From a virus: a stretch of 24,654 bases of DNA. Below are positions 7,724 through 16,600 of the stretch, one piece after another; within the stretch, counting starts at the first letter, position 1; every line of letters starts with the position of its first letter. The stretch lies in IMG/VR virus record IMGVR_UViG_3300008116_000274, positions 1 to 24,654 of that record; one strand, given 5' to 3'. The position numbers and the translations under genes were made by a program. A model generated the notes under the pieces. It had not been told where the DNA came from. It did not search any database and worked only from the letters and a program-made list of their open reading frames with translations.

Positions 7724-7769
7724 TGCGTGCGGGTAGTGGATCGGAAGTCCCTGCTACCCGCCGCATTTT
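7724..7769 (+). terminator. Rho-independent terminator
   Basis: The arm TGCG-T-GCGGGTAG (7724-7736) pairs with CTACCCGC-CGCA (7754-7765), giving 12 pairs with one bulged T. A further GGA/TCC pairing is possible inside the loop (7738-7740 with 7748-7750). TTTT follows at 7766-7769. This is a strong intrinsic terminator between two late structural genes. Confidence 0.75.
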
Positions 7770-7784
7770 ACAAGGAACACACAG

Positions 7785-8195
7785 ATGGCAGATGCAGTAG
7801 CAACACAGATCCTGTTCGATGGCGAGCGTACTGCCATCATGAAATTTACGAACATCTCCGACGGCACCGGCGAGACCAAGGTGACCAAGGTAGATGTATC
7901 GGCCCTAAGCCCAAGCTCTTTCGACCGGCCCTGCGATGGCGTGACGATCACCAAGATCCACGCCATGACGCACGGCATGGAGGTCGACATGTACTGGGAC
8001 GCCACCACGGACGTCCTCATCACGTCAGTCCCGCAACAGCAGATGTACTCGATGGACCTGACGCAGTTCGGCGGCCTCTGGAACAACGCAGGCGCAGGCA
8101 AGACCGGCGATGTTCAATTCTCAACTCGCGACGCAAGCGTTGGTGATACGTACATGATCATCCTTGAGATGGTAAAATCCTACGCCGATGTCTGA
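7785..8195 (+). CDS. Putative minor structural protein (136 aa)
   Basis: The product is 136 residues with a beta-rich pattern: FDGERTAIMKFTNISDGTGE, VDVSALSP and VTITKIHAMTHGMEVDMYWD, then DVLITSVPQQQMYSMDL and a late GKTGDVQFSTRDASVGDTYM. Repeated hydrophobic/polar alternation and aromatic residues are typical of virion beta-sandwich proteins. I recall similar sequences next to capsid genes in environmental phages, annotated only as structural or hypothetical. ATG 7785 follows AAGGAA with 7 bases spacing and lies just after the terminator at 7724-7769. The stop lies 5 bases inside the next gene, so the two should be coupled. The exact role is unknown. Confidence 0.72.
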   Translation: MADAVATQILFDGERTAIMKFTNISDGTGETKVTKVDVSALSPSSFDRPCDGVTITKIHAMTHGMEVDMYWDATTDVLITSVPQQQMYSMDLTQFGGLWNNAGAGKTGDVQFSTRDASVGDTYMIILEMVKSYADV

Positions 8196-8469
8196 CCTTG
8201 CTGTTAAGCGCGCCAAGGGAGGCGCGTGGACCCGCAAGGAGGGGAAAAACCCCGAGGGTGGCCTCAATGCCAAGGGCCGCGCATCGCTGCGCGCTCAGGG
8301 GCATGACATAAAGCCACCCGTTTCGGCCAAACAGGCGAAGAAATCACCCAAATCCGCCGCGCGTCGCAAGTCATTTTGCGCAAGAATGTCTGGAATGCCG
8401 GGGCCGATGAAGGACGACAAGGGTCGACCGACCCGCAAAGCACTATCACTGCGCAAATGGGACTGCTGA
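8188..8469 (+). CDS. DUF6321-like basic protein (93 aa)
   Basis: The 93-residue product matches, from memory, a small phage family annotated as DUF6321. It starts MSDLAVKRAKGGAWTRKEGK, has GGLNAKGRASLRAQG, then GHDIKPPVS, KSAARRKSFCARMSGMPGPM and ends RPTRKALSLRKWDC. The SFCARMSGMPGPM block and the final RKW-C are the family's most conserved parts. It is very basic, so binding to nucleic acid or to the capsid interior is plausible, but I know of no demonstrated function. The start overlaps the previous gene by 8 bases with no clear ribosome site, implying coupled translation. Two cysteines (in SFCARM and at the C terminus) could pair or bind metal. Family recognition is good; role is open. 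Confidence 0.82.
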   Translation: MSDLAVKRAKGGAWTRKEGKNPEGGLNAKGRASLRAQGHDIKPPVSAKQAKKSPKSAARRKSFCARMSGMPGPMKDDKGRPTRKALSLRKWDC

Positions 8470-8470
8470 C

Positions 8471-8638
8471 ATGAGCGATTTAGCCGTTTGGGACAAGAAA
8501 CGCCCGAAAGACCTCGGAAAACCGAAAGATTTGTCGGTTAAACGCAAAAAAGCCGCAAAAGCTCGCGCCAAAGCGGCCGGACGACCCTATCCAAACCTCG
8601 TTGATAACATGGCTGCGGCCCGCAAGAAAGGTAAGTAA
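8471..8638 (+). CDS. Small Lys/Ala-rich basic protein (55 aa)
   Basis: The product is 55 residues, too short for many gene finders. It begins with the same six residues (MSDLAV) as the upstream gene, then WDKKRPKDLGKPKD, a Lys/Ala-rich helix (SVKRKKAAKARAKAAGRPYP) and the end NLVDNMAAARKKGK. The RPYPN--DN--AARK ending is a pattern I have seen in very small conserved phage proteins. It starts one base after the previous stop and ends one base before the next ATG, a tight fit that supports it. Its many Lys and Arg residues suggest DNA or RNA binding inside the head. No domain is identified. Confidence 0.75.
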   Translation: MSDLAVWDKKRPKDLGKPKDLSVKRKKAAKARAKAAGRPYPNLVDNMAAARKKGK

Positions 8639-8639
8639 C

Positions 8640-9038
8640 ATGGACGGTTTCAAAAACAGCACCAAAACTAAGTATATGTGCGGCGGCCCAGTTAAAAAGG
8701 CTCGCGGCGGCATGATGGACGAGGGCATCTCCACCCGTCCGGTAGACAAGTACGGTCGCCGCATGACGAATGAAGAACTCGGCATGACACCGGGTGGGGT
8801 AGATCCCGCCAAGAAGAAGCCAGTAGCAAAAAGCATGAACAGTGTGGCTGAACGCGAAGGCCGCGCCGTCAAGAAGAAGCCAATGCCTGCCGCCATGAGC
8901 GATTTGGACCGAGCACGGATGATGGCGACACGTCCCTTGGCCAGAAAAGCGGGCGGTGGCGTTCCGGCGCACAGCGACAAGCCTATGATCCGCCGCAGCA
9001 AGGGCGGTCTGGCCTCGATGCCAAAGGGCAAGTGCTAA
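8640..9038 (+). CDS. Basic Gly/Lys/Met-rich protein (132 aa)
   Basis: The 132-residue product is highly basic with no obvious folded core. It starts MDGFKNSTKTKYMCGGPVKK and has ARGGMMDEGISTRPVDKYGR. Two copies of a KKKP segment lie exactly 60 bases apart in the DNA (8811 and 8871). The end is PMIRRSKGGLASMPKGKC. The KxMCGGPVKKARGG and KGGL patterns occur in small phage proteins of unknown role. ATG 8640 has AAAGG at 8627-8631 within the end of the previous gene; the frame is open back to 8601 but without a ribosome site. It is the third basic protein in a row and is followed by a terminator, so the three may form a packaging or capsid-lumen set. Function is inferred only from composition. 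Confidence 0.75.
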   Translation: MDGFKNSTKTKYMCGGPVKKARGGMMDEGISTRPVDKYGRRMTNEELGMTPGGVDPAKKKPVAKSMNSVAEREGRAVKKKPMPAAMSDLDRARMMATRPLARKAGGGVPAHSDKPMIRRSKGGLASMPKGKC

Positions 9039-9049
9039 TAACATCTAAG

Positions 9050-9080
9050 GCAGTCTCGGTATTGTAGCCGAGACTGCTTT
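9050..9080 (+). terminator. Rho-independent terminator closing the head gene block
   Basis: GCAGTCTCGG (9050-9059) pairs perfectly with CCGAGACTGC (9068-9077) around an 8-base loop, followed by TTT. This 10-bp stem is the clearest terminator in the window. Confidence 0.85.
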
Positions 9081-9155
9081 CGTGTATGCGTATCAGGTCA
9101 GAAATGTGCGCTAACGCTTGCGCGCTGCTGCGTTGAAACAGCGAGCAAAAAAATT
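9081..9155 (+). promoter_or_regulatory. Leader after terminator; probable new transcription start region
   Basis: This stretch lies between the terminator and ATG 9156, so a promoter or read-through is needed for the downstream genes. TTGAAA at 9133-9138 resembles a -35 box, but no convincing -10 at the right spacing was found. An A-tract (GCAAAAAAATT) precedes the ATG and no Shine-Dalgarno match is present, so initiation may rely on the A-rich leader. The regulatory role is inferred. Confidence 0.3.
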
Positions 9156-10142
9156 ATGGCCTATTCGAACACAGTATCGCAGACAGTTTTTAATACGCGA
9201 CGCGTTATTGAAAACGCGGCGCGACGCTGCAAACTTCCCGCGCAGTCCCTCACGCCAGAGCATGTGGACATCGCAAACGACCAGCTCTTCATGTTGCTGT
9301 CGGACCTCTCCAATCGTGGCATCCAGCTTTGGTGCATCGACAAGCAGATATACCCGCTGTACAACGGCGTCGGCGACGTCACCCTCGTCACAGGCACGCT
9401 TGACGTCCTGAACAGCAACTTGCGCACACTGCAGCAAGTAACCGGCATCAATTACGACACGTCAACGGCGCGTGAAGTCAACTTCACCACACCGACCTTT
9501 GTCACCACTGTTGGCGTCAAGTGGGCGGCAAATGCCGTGCCGCTGGCTCTTGAGCGCAGCGACGACGGCGTGACGTGGGTTGTCGTCCAGACCGAGACGC
9601 CGTCCGCAACGGCGGGCCAGTGGACGTGGTTCGACCTCGAAAGCAGCGTCGCGACGACATTCTTCCGCGTACGCGCAACATCAGGCACGTTGAGCTTCAG
9701 CCGCGTGTATCTGGCCAACACGCCGACCGAGATCCCATTGGCGCGTCTCAACCGCGACGACTACACGAACTTGCCAAATAAGTCGTTCCAGTCGAACCGG
9801 CCGCTGCAATACTGGTTCGATCGGCAGGTTCAGCAGCCGATAATGCACTTGTGGCCGGTGCCAAACCAAGAGGCCGAAGTGTACCAGATCGTGCTGTGGC
9901 GTCAGCGCTACATCATGGACGTCGGCACCATGACCGAGGAAATCGAAGTCCCACAGCGCTGGTACGAGGCCATTGTGGCCATGCTCGCCGCGCGTCTGGC
10001 ACTGGAGTATCTCGAAGTCGATCCAAGCATGATCTCAATGCTCGACGCGAAGGCCAAGGAAAGCCTCTACTTCGCGCAGCAAGAGGAGCGGGACAACAGC
10101 CCGATGATGATCTTGCCAAATATCGCAATGTACACGCGCTAG
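9156..10142 (+). CDS. Head-tail connector/adaptor-like protein with inserted beta domain
   Basis: The 328-residue product resembles neck adaptors that bind under the portal (P22 gp4-like group). The N-terminal helical part (NTRRVIENAARRCKLPAQSL, then DIANDQLFMLLSDLSNRGIQ, LWCIDKQIYPL) matches the usual 'helix, helix, then beta hairpin' adaptor start. The C-terminal half has FDRQVQQPIMHLWPVPNQ, a YQIVLWRQRYI strand and helices at EVPQRWYEAIVAMLAARLAL and LDAKAKESLYFAQQEE, again adaptor-like. Between them, about residues 98-188 form an extra beta-rich domain (PTFVTTVGVKWAAN, LERSDDGVTWVVVQ, FFRVRATSG) whose pattern recalls discoidin/F5-8C carbohydrate-binding modules. The gene follows the head block after a terminator and precedes small neck proteins and the fibre. 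The adaptor call is reasonable; the nature of the inserted domain is tentative. Confidence 0.72.
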   Translation: MAYSNTVSQTVFNTRRVIENAARRCKLPAQSLTPEHVDIANDQLFMLLSDLSNRGIQLWCIDKQIYPLYNGVGDVTLVTGTLDVLNSNLRTLQQVTGINYDTSTAREVNFTTPTFVTTVGVKWAANAVPLALERSDDGVTWVVVQTETPSATAGQWTWFDLESSVATTFFRVRATSGTLSFSRVYLANTPTEIPLARLNRDDYTNLPNKSFQSNRPLQYWFDRQVQQPIMHLWPVPNQEAEVYQIVLWRQRYIMDVGTMTEEIEVPQRWYEAIVAMLAARLALEYLEVDPSMISMLDAKAKESLYFAQQEERDNSPMMILPNIAMYTR

Positions 10143-10147
10143 GGCCG

Positions 10148-10378
10148 ATGCCAGTAGAGGGCTTCCTTGACACGCGCGGAAAGAAGTGGCTGGCCGTTGG
10201 CCTGTGCGACCGATGTAAGCGCAAATTCCCGTTGGAGGAGTTGTGGAGCGACCGCAACAATCCGGCGCTGAAGGTGTGCCGAGACGACCTCGACGAATAC
10301 GACCCATATCGCTTGCCTGCACGGACTGGCGAGCGGATCGCCCTGCGCTTCCCTCGTCCTGACGAGGCCCTGAGCTAA
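10148..10378 (+). CDS. Zinc-ribbon-like small protein, first of a tandem pair (76 aa)
   Basis: The product (76 residues) has a CDRCKRKFPLEEL knuckle (CxxC at residues 20 and 23) and a lone third cysteine in LKVCRDDLDEYDPYRLPARTG. This fits a known phage pattern in which 'CxRCGFKYpxxxL...LxVCxxxxDxxxPxxxxR' small proteins sit between neck and tail genes. With only three cysteines, the fourth zinc ligand would have to be an Asp or another residue, so metal binding is not assured. The ATG lies six bases after the adaptor stop with AGGG just upstream. The stop overlaps the next ATG (TAATG). The next gene is a clear paralogue. The frame is open well upstream (to 9851) but that part is a shadow of the adaptor gene. 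Function is unknown. Confidence 0.75.
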   Translation: MPVEGFLDTRGKKWLAVGLCDRCKRKFPLEELWSDRNNPALKVCRDDLDEYDPYRLPARTGERIALRFPRPDEALS

Positions 10379-10698
10379 TGCCGCTGTATCTCAACACACG
10401 CGGCAACCCGACACTGGGCATCGGCATCTGCGGACGCTGCAGCCGCAAGTTTCCGCTGCACATGCTGCGTCCCGATTACAATTCACCGGGCCTGCGCGTC
10501 TGCGAGGCTGATCTCGATCACCTCGACCCGTACCGCTTGCCCGCACGCCAGACGGAGAACATCACGCTTCCGTTCATGCGTACGGACACGCCCATACCCA
10601 CCAACCCCAGCGGCGTCATTGCTCAGAATGGGGACCAGTTCCTCATCACTGAAGACGGCAATGATTTCCTAATTTTCTTCGAGGATGACGAGCTGTGA
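10378..10698 (+). CDS. Zinc-ribbon-like small protein, second of a tandem pair, with acidic tail (106 aa)
   Basis: The first 65 residues are clearly related to the upstream gene: FLDTRGKKWLAVGLCDRC in that gene versus YLNTRGNPTLGIGICGRC here, then RKFPLHMLRPDYNSPGLRVC and DLDHLDPYRLPARQTEN. The CxxC knuckle and third Cys are kept. The C-terminal extension (about residues 70-106) is new: GVIAQNGDQFLITEDGNDFL, ending FFEDDEL, a repeated 'NGDxFLITEDG' pattern that I have seen in other phage virion proteins as a short beta repeat. The ATG overlaps the preceding stop as TAATG and the end overlaps the giant fibre gene, so the pair is translationally linked to the fibre. A neck or fibre-attachment role is inferred from position. 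Confidence 0.75.
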   Translation: MPLYLNTRGNPTLGIGICGRCSRKFPLHMLRPDYNSPGLRVCEADLDHLDPYRLPARQTENITLPFMRTDTPIPTNPSGVIAQNGDQFLITEDGNDFLIFFEDDEL

Positions 10699-13600
10699 GC
10701 GTTCCTACCAACCTAATTCCAACGCTAATCACCGGCCTCCAAGAGTACACCGGTAGCAGCACACTCGGCTACATGCCGTACATCCTCGACGGTCGGACGT
10801 ATAAGGTTCAATTTGCGAATATTGCGGCCGTTGGCGCGGTTCCGTCCTCGCGCGTCATTGCTGCGGGCACAGGCCTTGCGGGCGGCGGCGATTTGTCGGC
10901 CAATCGCGTCATCTCGATCGCCAACGGCGGCGTCGGCTTCGACCAACTGGCCTTGAGCGGCGTCACGCAAGGCACGTACGGCTCGGGATCTGCCGTGCCG
11001 ATCCTGACCGTCGACAGCAAGGGCCGCATCACGAGTGCCACGACGGCACCCCTCGACGTCACGGGCTTCGTGCCCACGTCGCGCACAATTACGGCCGGTG
11101 ACGGCCTCACAGGCGGCGGCTCGCTTGCCAACAACATATCACTCGCGGCCAATTTCTCCGCAACAACGCCATCGGCACTCGGCACTGCGTCGGCGGGCAC
11201 GGCCATCACCGTATCGCGTGGGGACCACGTCCACCCAGCGGTGAACCTGTCCGACACCAGCCAAACCCAAGGCGCGCTCCCCTTGGGTCGCGGCGGCACT
11301 GGCGACGCCCTCTCTCCCGTTGCCGGTGCCGTCGTATACTCGACGGGCTCAAAGTTCGCGCTAACCAACCCCGGCATTGTGGGCCAAGTCCTCGTATCTA
11401 ACGGCACGGACGAGCCCCAGTGGCAGACGATCCTCGGGACCGGCACGGTGACCTCGGTTTCCGTGAGCACCGCTAATGGCTTCGCGGGCTTTGTCGCGAA
11501 CCCCGCCACGGTTCCCGATATCACGCTCTCGACGACCGTCACTGGTATGCTCAAGGGCGACGGAACTGGCATGTCTGCGGCCACCGCAGGCGTTGATTAC
11601 GTTGAGCCGGGCGCATACACCGCCAGCGGCCTCACGATGGCCTCTGCGCGGCTTCTGGGCCGCACTACGGCCTCGGTCGGCGCGGCGCAGGAAATAACCG
11701 TCGGCACGGGCCTGACGCTCTCCGGCGGCTCGCTCATAAACGCCGCGCCCGATCAGACCGTCAGCCTGACGGCAGGCACCGCAATCTCGGTCACAGGCAC
11801 GTATCCGTCGTTCACGGTTACCAACACCGCGCCAGACCAAGTCGTGTCTCTGACAGGCGCAGGCACGACGACCGTCACCGGCACGTACCCTAGCTTCACA
11901 ATCACATCGAACGACAGCACGTCAGGCACCGTGACCAGCGTCAATGCCAGCGGCGGCACAACGGGCATGTCGTTCACCGGCGGCCCTGTCACGTCGGCAG
12001 GCACACTGACCCTCAACGGCACACTCGCTGTGTCCAATGGCGGCACAGGCGCAACCGACGCGGCCACTGCTTTAACGAACCTCGGCGCGTATCCCGCGAG
12101 CAACCCCGCCGGATACACGACGAACGTGGGTACGGTGACGTCAGTCTCAGGCACCGGCACCGTCAGCGGCCTGAGCCTGAGCGGGACCGTGACGTCCGCA
12201 GGCTCGCTGACACTCGGTGGGACGCTCGCCGTCCTTCCGTCCAACTTCGCGTCGCAGACGGCCAACACGGTCCTCGCGGCACCGAATGGTTCGGCAGGCG
12301 TGCCGACGTTCCGCAGCCTTGTTGCCGCAGATGTGCCCACGCTCAACCAGAATACGACCGGAACGGCCTCAAATGTCACCGGCATCGTCGCCGTGGCCAA
12401 TGGCGGCACCGGCGCGAGCGTAGCGGGCACGGCGCGCACGAACCTCGGCGCGGCGGCCTCTGGGGCCAACACCGACATCACGTCCATCGCGCTCACCACA
12501 GGCACGATCAGCACGTCGCCAGTCAACGGCACCGACATCGTCAACAAGGCGTATGCCGACAGCATCGCGTCGGGCATCAACTTCCACCAGTCCGTGCGCT
12601 TGGCGACGGCTGCGGCTTTGCCTGCGAACACGTACAACAACGGCACCAGCGGCGTTGGCGCAACGCTCACGGCCAATGCCAACGGCGCGCTTACGGTCGA
12701 TGGCGTAGCTGCCGTTGCGGGCAACCGCATCTTGGTCAAGAACGAGGCAACGCAGGCCAACAACGGCGTCTACACCGTAACGCAGGTCGGCGACGGCTCG
12801 ACGCCGTACATCCTAACCCGCGCCACTGACTTCGACAGCGCAGGCACTGGCGTTGACCAGATCGACGCGGGCGACTTCTTCCTCGTTACGGCGGGATCGA
12901 CGCTGGCCAACACGTCGTGGGTACAACAGACACCACTGCCGATCACTGTCGGAACGACGGCGATTGTCTTCTCGCAGTTTGCCGCACCTGTTCTGTACTC
13001 GGCGGGCACGGGCCTGTCGCTGACTGGCACGACCTTCAGCATCACGAACACAGGCGTAAGCGCATCGACCTACGGCAGCGCGTCGTCCGTGCCTGTCATC
13101 GCGGTCAACGCGCAGGGGCAGATCACGTCGGCCTCGGCGTCTTCCATCGCCATAGCGGCCTCCCAGATCACGTCTGGCGCACTTGCCATCGCCAATGGCG
13201 GTACAGGCGCGACGAGCGCGGCAACGGCCCTGACGAACCTCGGAGCGTACCCCGCGAGCAACCCGTCAGGCTTCACGTCGAACACAGGCACCGTCACTAG
13301 CGTCAACTTGACGGCTGGCACAGGCGTCAGCGTCTCTGGCGGCCCGATTACGGCATCCGGCTCCATCACCGTCACCAACACCGCTCCCGATCAGGTCGTC
13401 AGCCTGACAGGGTCTGGCGCTACGACCGTGACGGGCACGTACCCGAACTTCACCATTTCATCGACTGCGGGCGGCGCAGGCACCGTGACGAGTATCAACG
13501 TCAGCGGCGGCACCACCGGCCTGACGACGTCTGGCGGCCCAGTTACAAGCAGCGGCACGATCACGCTCGCTGGCACGCTGAACGTCGCCAACGGCGGCAC

Positions 13601-16600
13601 AGGTGCAACGACACTGTCCTCTGGCTATCTGGTCAAAGGTAACGGCACATCTGCTGTCAGCGCGTCTGTGGTGTACGACAACGGTACGAACGTCGGGATT
13701 GGTACGGCGTCGCCGCAAGCACTTTTCACCATCTCGTCCGGTGCTGGAACGAAGGCTGTTTGGCAGACCACGCGAAGCTTTACGGTAAACCGCAACTTCC
13801 AACTAGCTGTCGATGAATATGTCGAAGGTGCGTTTACGATTACGCCAAGCACAACGCTAGGAGGCTCAACCTACACGACCCCTACGGTTGCGGTTACTGG
13901 CGCGGGCAACGTCGGGATTGGTACGTCTTCGCCCTCAAGTCGTCTAACTGTCGTGTCGTCTACCTCGTCGCTGGCCCAGTTTACCGGCCCAGAATATTCG
14001 CAGATACGCCACTCAGACGGCACGCGTACGTTGTTCACGCAGGTCTTCAACAACGAGGCTCGGCTGTTTACCGAAACATCCACCCCGCTTACTTTCGGCA
14101 CCAACAACTCAGAACGTATGCGCATCACCAGCGCGGGTGATGTCGGTATTGGGACGACTTCGCCTAGTCAAAAACTTAATGTTGTTGGCAACACTCTTAT
14201 CCCCATCACTAATTCGTATTTCTGCTACACCAACGACTACGGTATCGGCACTCCCGATAGCAACGGCCTTCAGGTCTTCGCGTCGAATGGTGATGTTCTG
14301 CGCTTCGGCCACCGCACTGGTGGGACAACCTTCACCGAAGACATGCGAATTGCCTCGAATGGCAACGTCGGGATCGGTACGGCTTCGCCGGGAGAAAGAC
14401 TTACTGTCGCGGCCACAGCAAACAATGCGGCCCGAATTACGTCAACGGCCACTACGACTGCATTGGTTCTTGACAATACCAACGCAAATGCTTGGGGTAG
14501 CAATATCGCTATTGCTACTGGCGGCACTACGGCGGGTTTCTTCGGCACAATCGGCTCTTTGCTTGGTAGCACAGCCCAAGACCTTGCTGTTTATGCCGCC
14601 ACCGGCAATGGTTTCCGTGTCTATACGAACGGAAATAACGAAAGGATGCGTGTCACCAGCGCGGGTCTCGTCGGGATTGGTACGGCTTCGCCAACTGCGG
14701 TACTTAACGTAAATGGCGCTGGGCCAATGGCGCGCTTCCAATCTGGTGCTGCTGCAGATGGCCGCATAGAGTTCGCGTACAACACAACCGACATTGGCTA
14801 CCTGAATATGGCTTCGGCAACTCAGCTTGAGTTGTATGGCCGTTCCGGCGTGGCTTTGGCATTTGGTGCTGGCGGCTCAGAACGCATGCGCATCACCAGC
14901 GCGGGCAACGTCGGCATCGGGACCGGTACGCCAGCACAAAGGTTAGATGTAACCGGCTCAGAAAACTCTGTCCAAGCGCGATTTGGGAGTGTCCCCGGTC
15001 GTGGGCTGACAATCGGAACAGCGGTAGTAACCGGCACAAATGATGCTGGTGTTGTTTTTAATGCGCCCACCACAGAAGGCACATTTATTTTCCAGACCGT
15101 GTCTACAGAACGTATGCGTGTCACCAGCGCAGGCAACGTCGGGATTGGTACGAGTTCGCCAGCGGCAAAGTTAGATGTAACTGGCCCAGATAATGGCGGC
15201 GGCGCAGGTGTTTTGGTGTACTCGGCCAACCGGACAGCTAACTTACAAATAGCGTTTAACAACATTACAACAACCGCCAATAGCGGCGCATTAACTCTCG
15301 CGGCAGGTGGTGCGACACCAGTTATATTCAACACCAACTCCACAGAACGCATGCGCATCGACAGCAGCGGCAACTTGGCCCTCGGAACATCAACAGCGGC
15401 TAATAGGCTTACTGTTTCCGCCGCAGGTTTGGGCATTACTGGCGGTAATGCCATTAACGGCACAAATATGCAGGGCATACGGCTGCAAAACACCCTAAAT
15501 GACAATAGTTCATTGGGCCTCTGGTTCGGCACAAATAATGTTCACTGGGCTGGTATATCTGGGCAACGCACAAATTTTGCAGGGGATTGGACTACAGATT
15601 TACGCTTTTACACCCATGAAGCAGCATTGGTTGATGTAACGTATGCGCGTGAACGCATGCGTATTGACGGCGCGGGCAACGTCGGTATCGGTACGACTTC
15701 GCCTGCTGGGAGATTTCACGCTCTTGGCCCTGCTGGCACAGACGTTTTGTACCGTCTCGAACCTGCATACACTTATGCCTCTAAGCTCCTCATCATTTCA
15801 GTAAGCTCTGGCGATGGTGGTATCCGATACGGCACAAGCAATGACCTGACCGTCCTGACCTATAGCACAATTCTGTTTAATACCGGCGCTATTAGTGGCA
15901 GCCTCGGCACTGAACGTATGCGCCTTAGCGATAGTGGCAACTTGGGGATCGGCACGAGTTCACCCGGCGCAAGGTTGGAGACTTTTAATAATTTAGGTGG
16001 CCAACAAGCCATCCGCATGAACACGAACTTTGCCGGTGGCAACTACGTCGATCTTAACCCGTTCATCAGCGGCGTGTCCAACGGCGGGTATTCTGTATCG
16101 CTTAACGGAGTTATCCAACAGGTAATCAGCGTTGGCGGCGACTTTGGGATTGGTATCAGTGCGCCAGCACGCAAGTTAGATGTTCGTTCAGGTTCTACAG
16201 CGGGGACAGTACAATTTTTATCTACAGCTACTACTGCTTACAGTTCGGCAGGGTATAACGGCGCTTCCGCACGGCTTCTCATGTATGGGGGCAATTCTGC
16301 CGGTTCGTTCACCGGGATGCAGTTCTCTCACGGTGGTAACTTTGAGGCATTCTTCGGCGCTGTCCAAAATGGTTCCAACACCGCTGACTTTGTATTCCAA
16401 GGGTATAGTGGTTCGTTCTACGCAGAACGTATGCGTATCAACGCTGCGGGCAACGTCGGGATCGGTACGACTACACCATCTACAAAACTTGTCGTGTCTA
16501 ACAGCGGCGCTGCGGGGCTGGAGTTTGAGCCTACTGGTGGCATTAACGGCGGTTCATACATTCAATCGTATAATCGAGGTACTGCATCTTACATTCACAA

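Noticed and set aside
7696-7724. Possible promoter (ATGACT, 17 bases, TATAGT)
   Set aside because: The -35 match is only 4 of 6 and the -10 lies at the foot of a terminator stem. Too weak to call.
7703-8200. Tail-assembly -1 frameshift pair (G/GT type)
   Set aside because: The overlap at 8188-8195 joins a beta-rich protein to a DUF6321-like protein. No slippery heptamer is present and no tape-measure gene follows.
9851-10147. Upstream extension of the first zinc-ribbon gene frame
   Set aside because: It overlaps the end of the connector gene and has no matching sequence features; ATG 10148 has AGGG just upstream.
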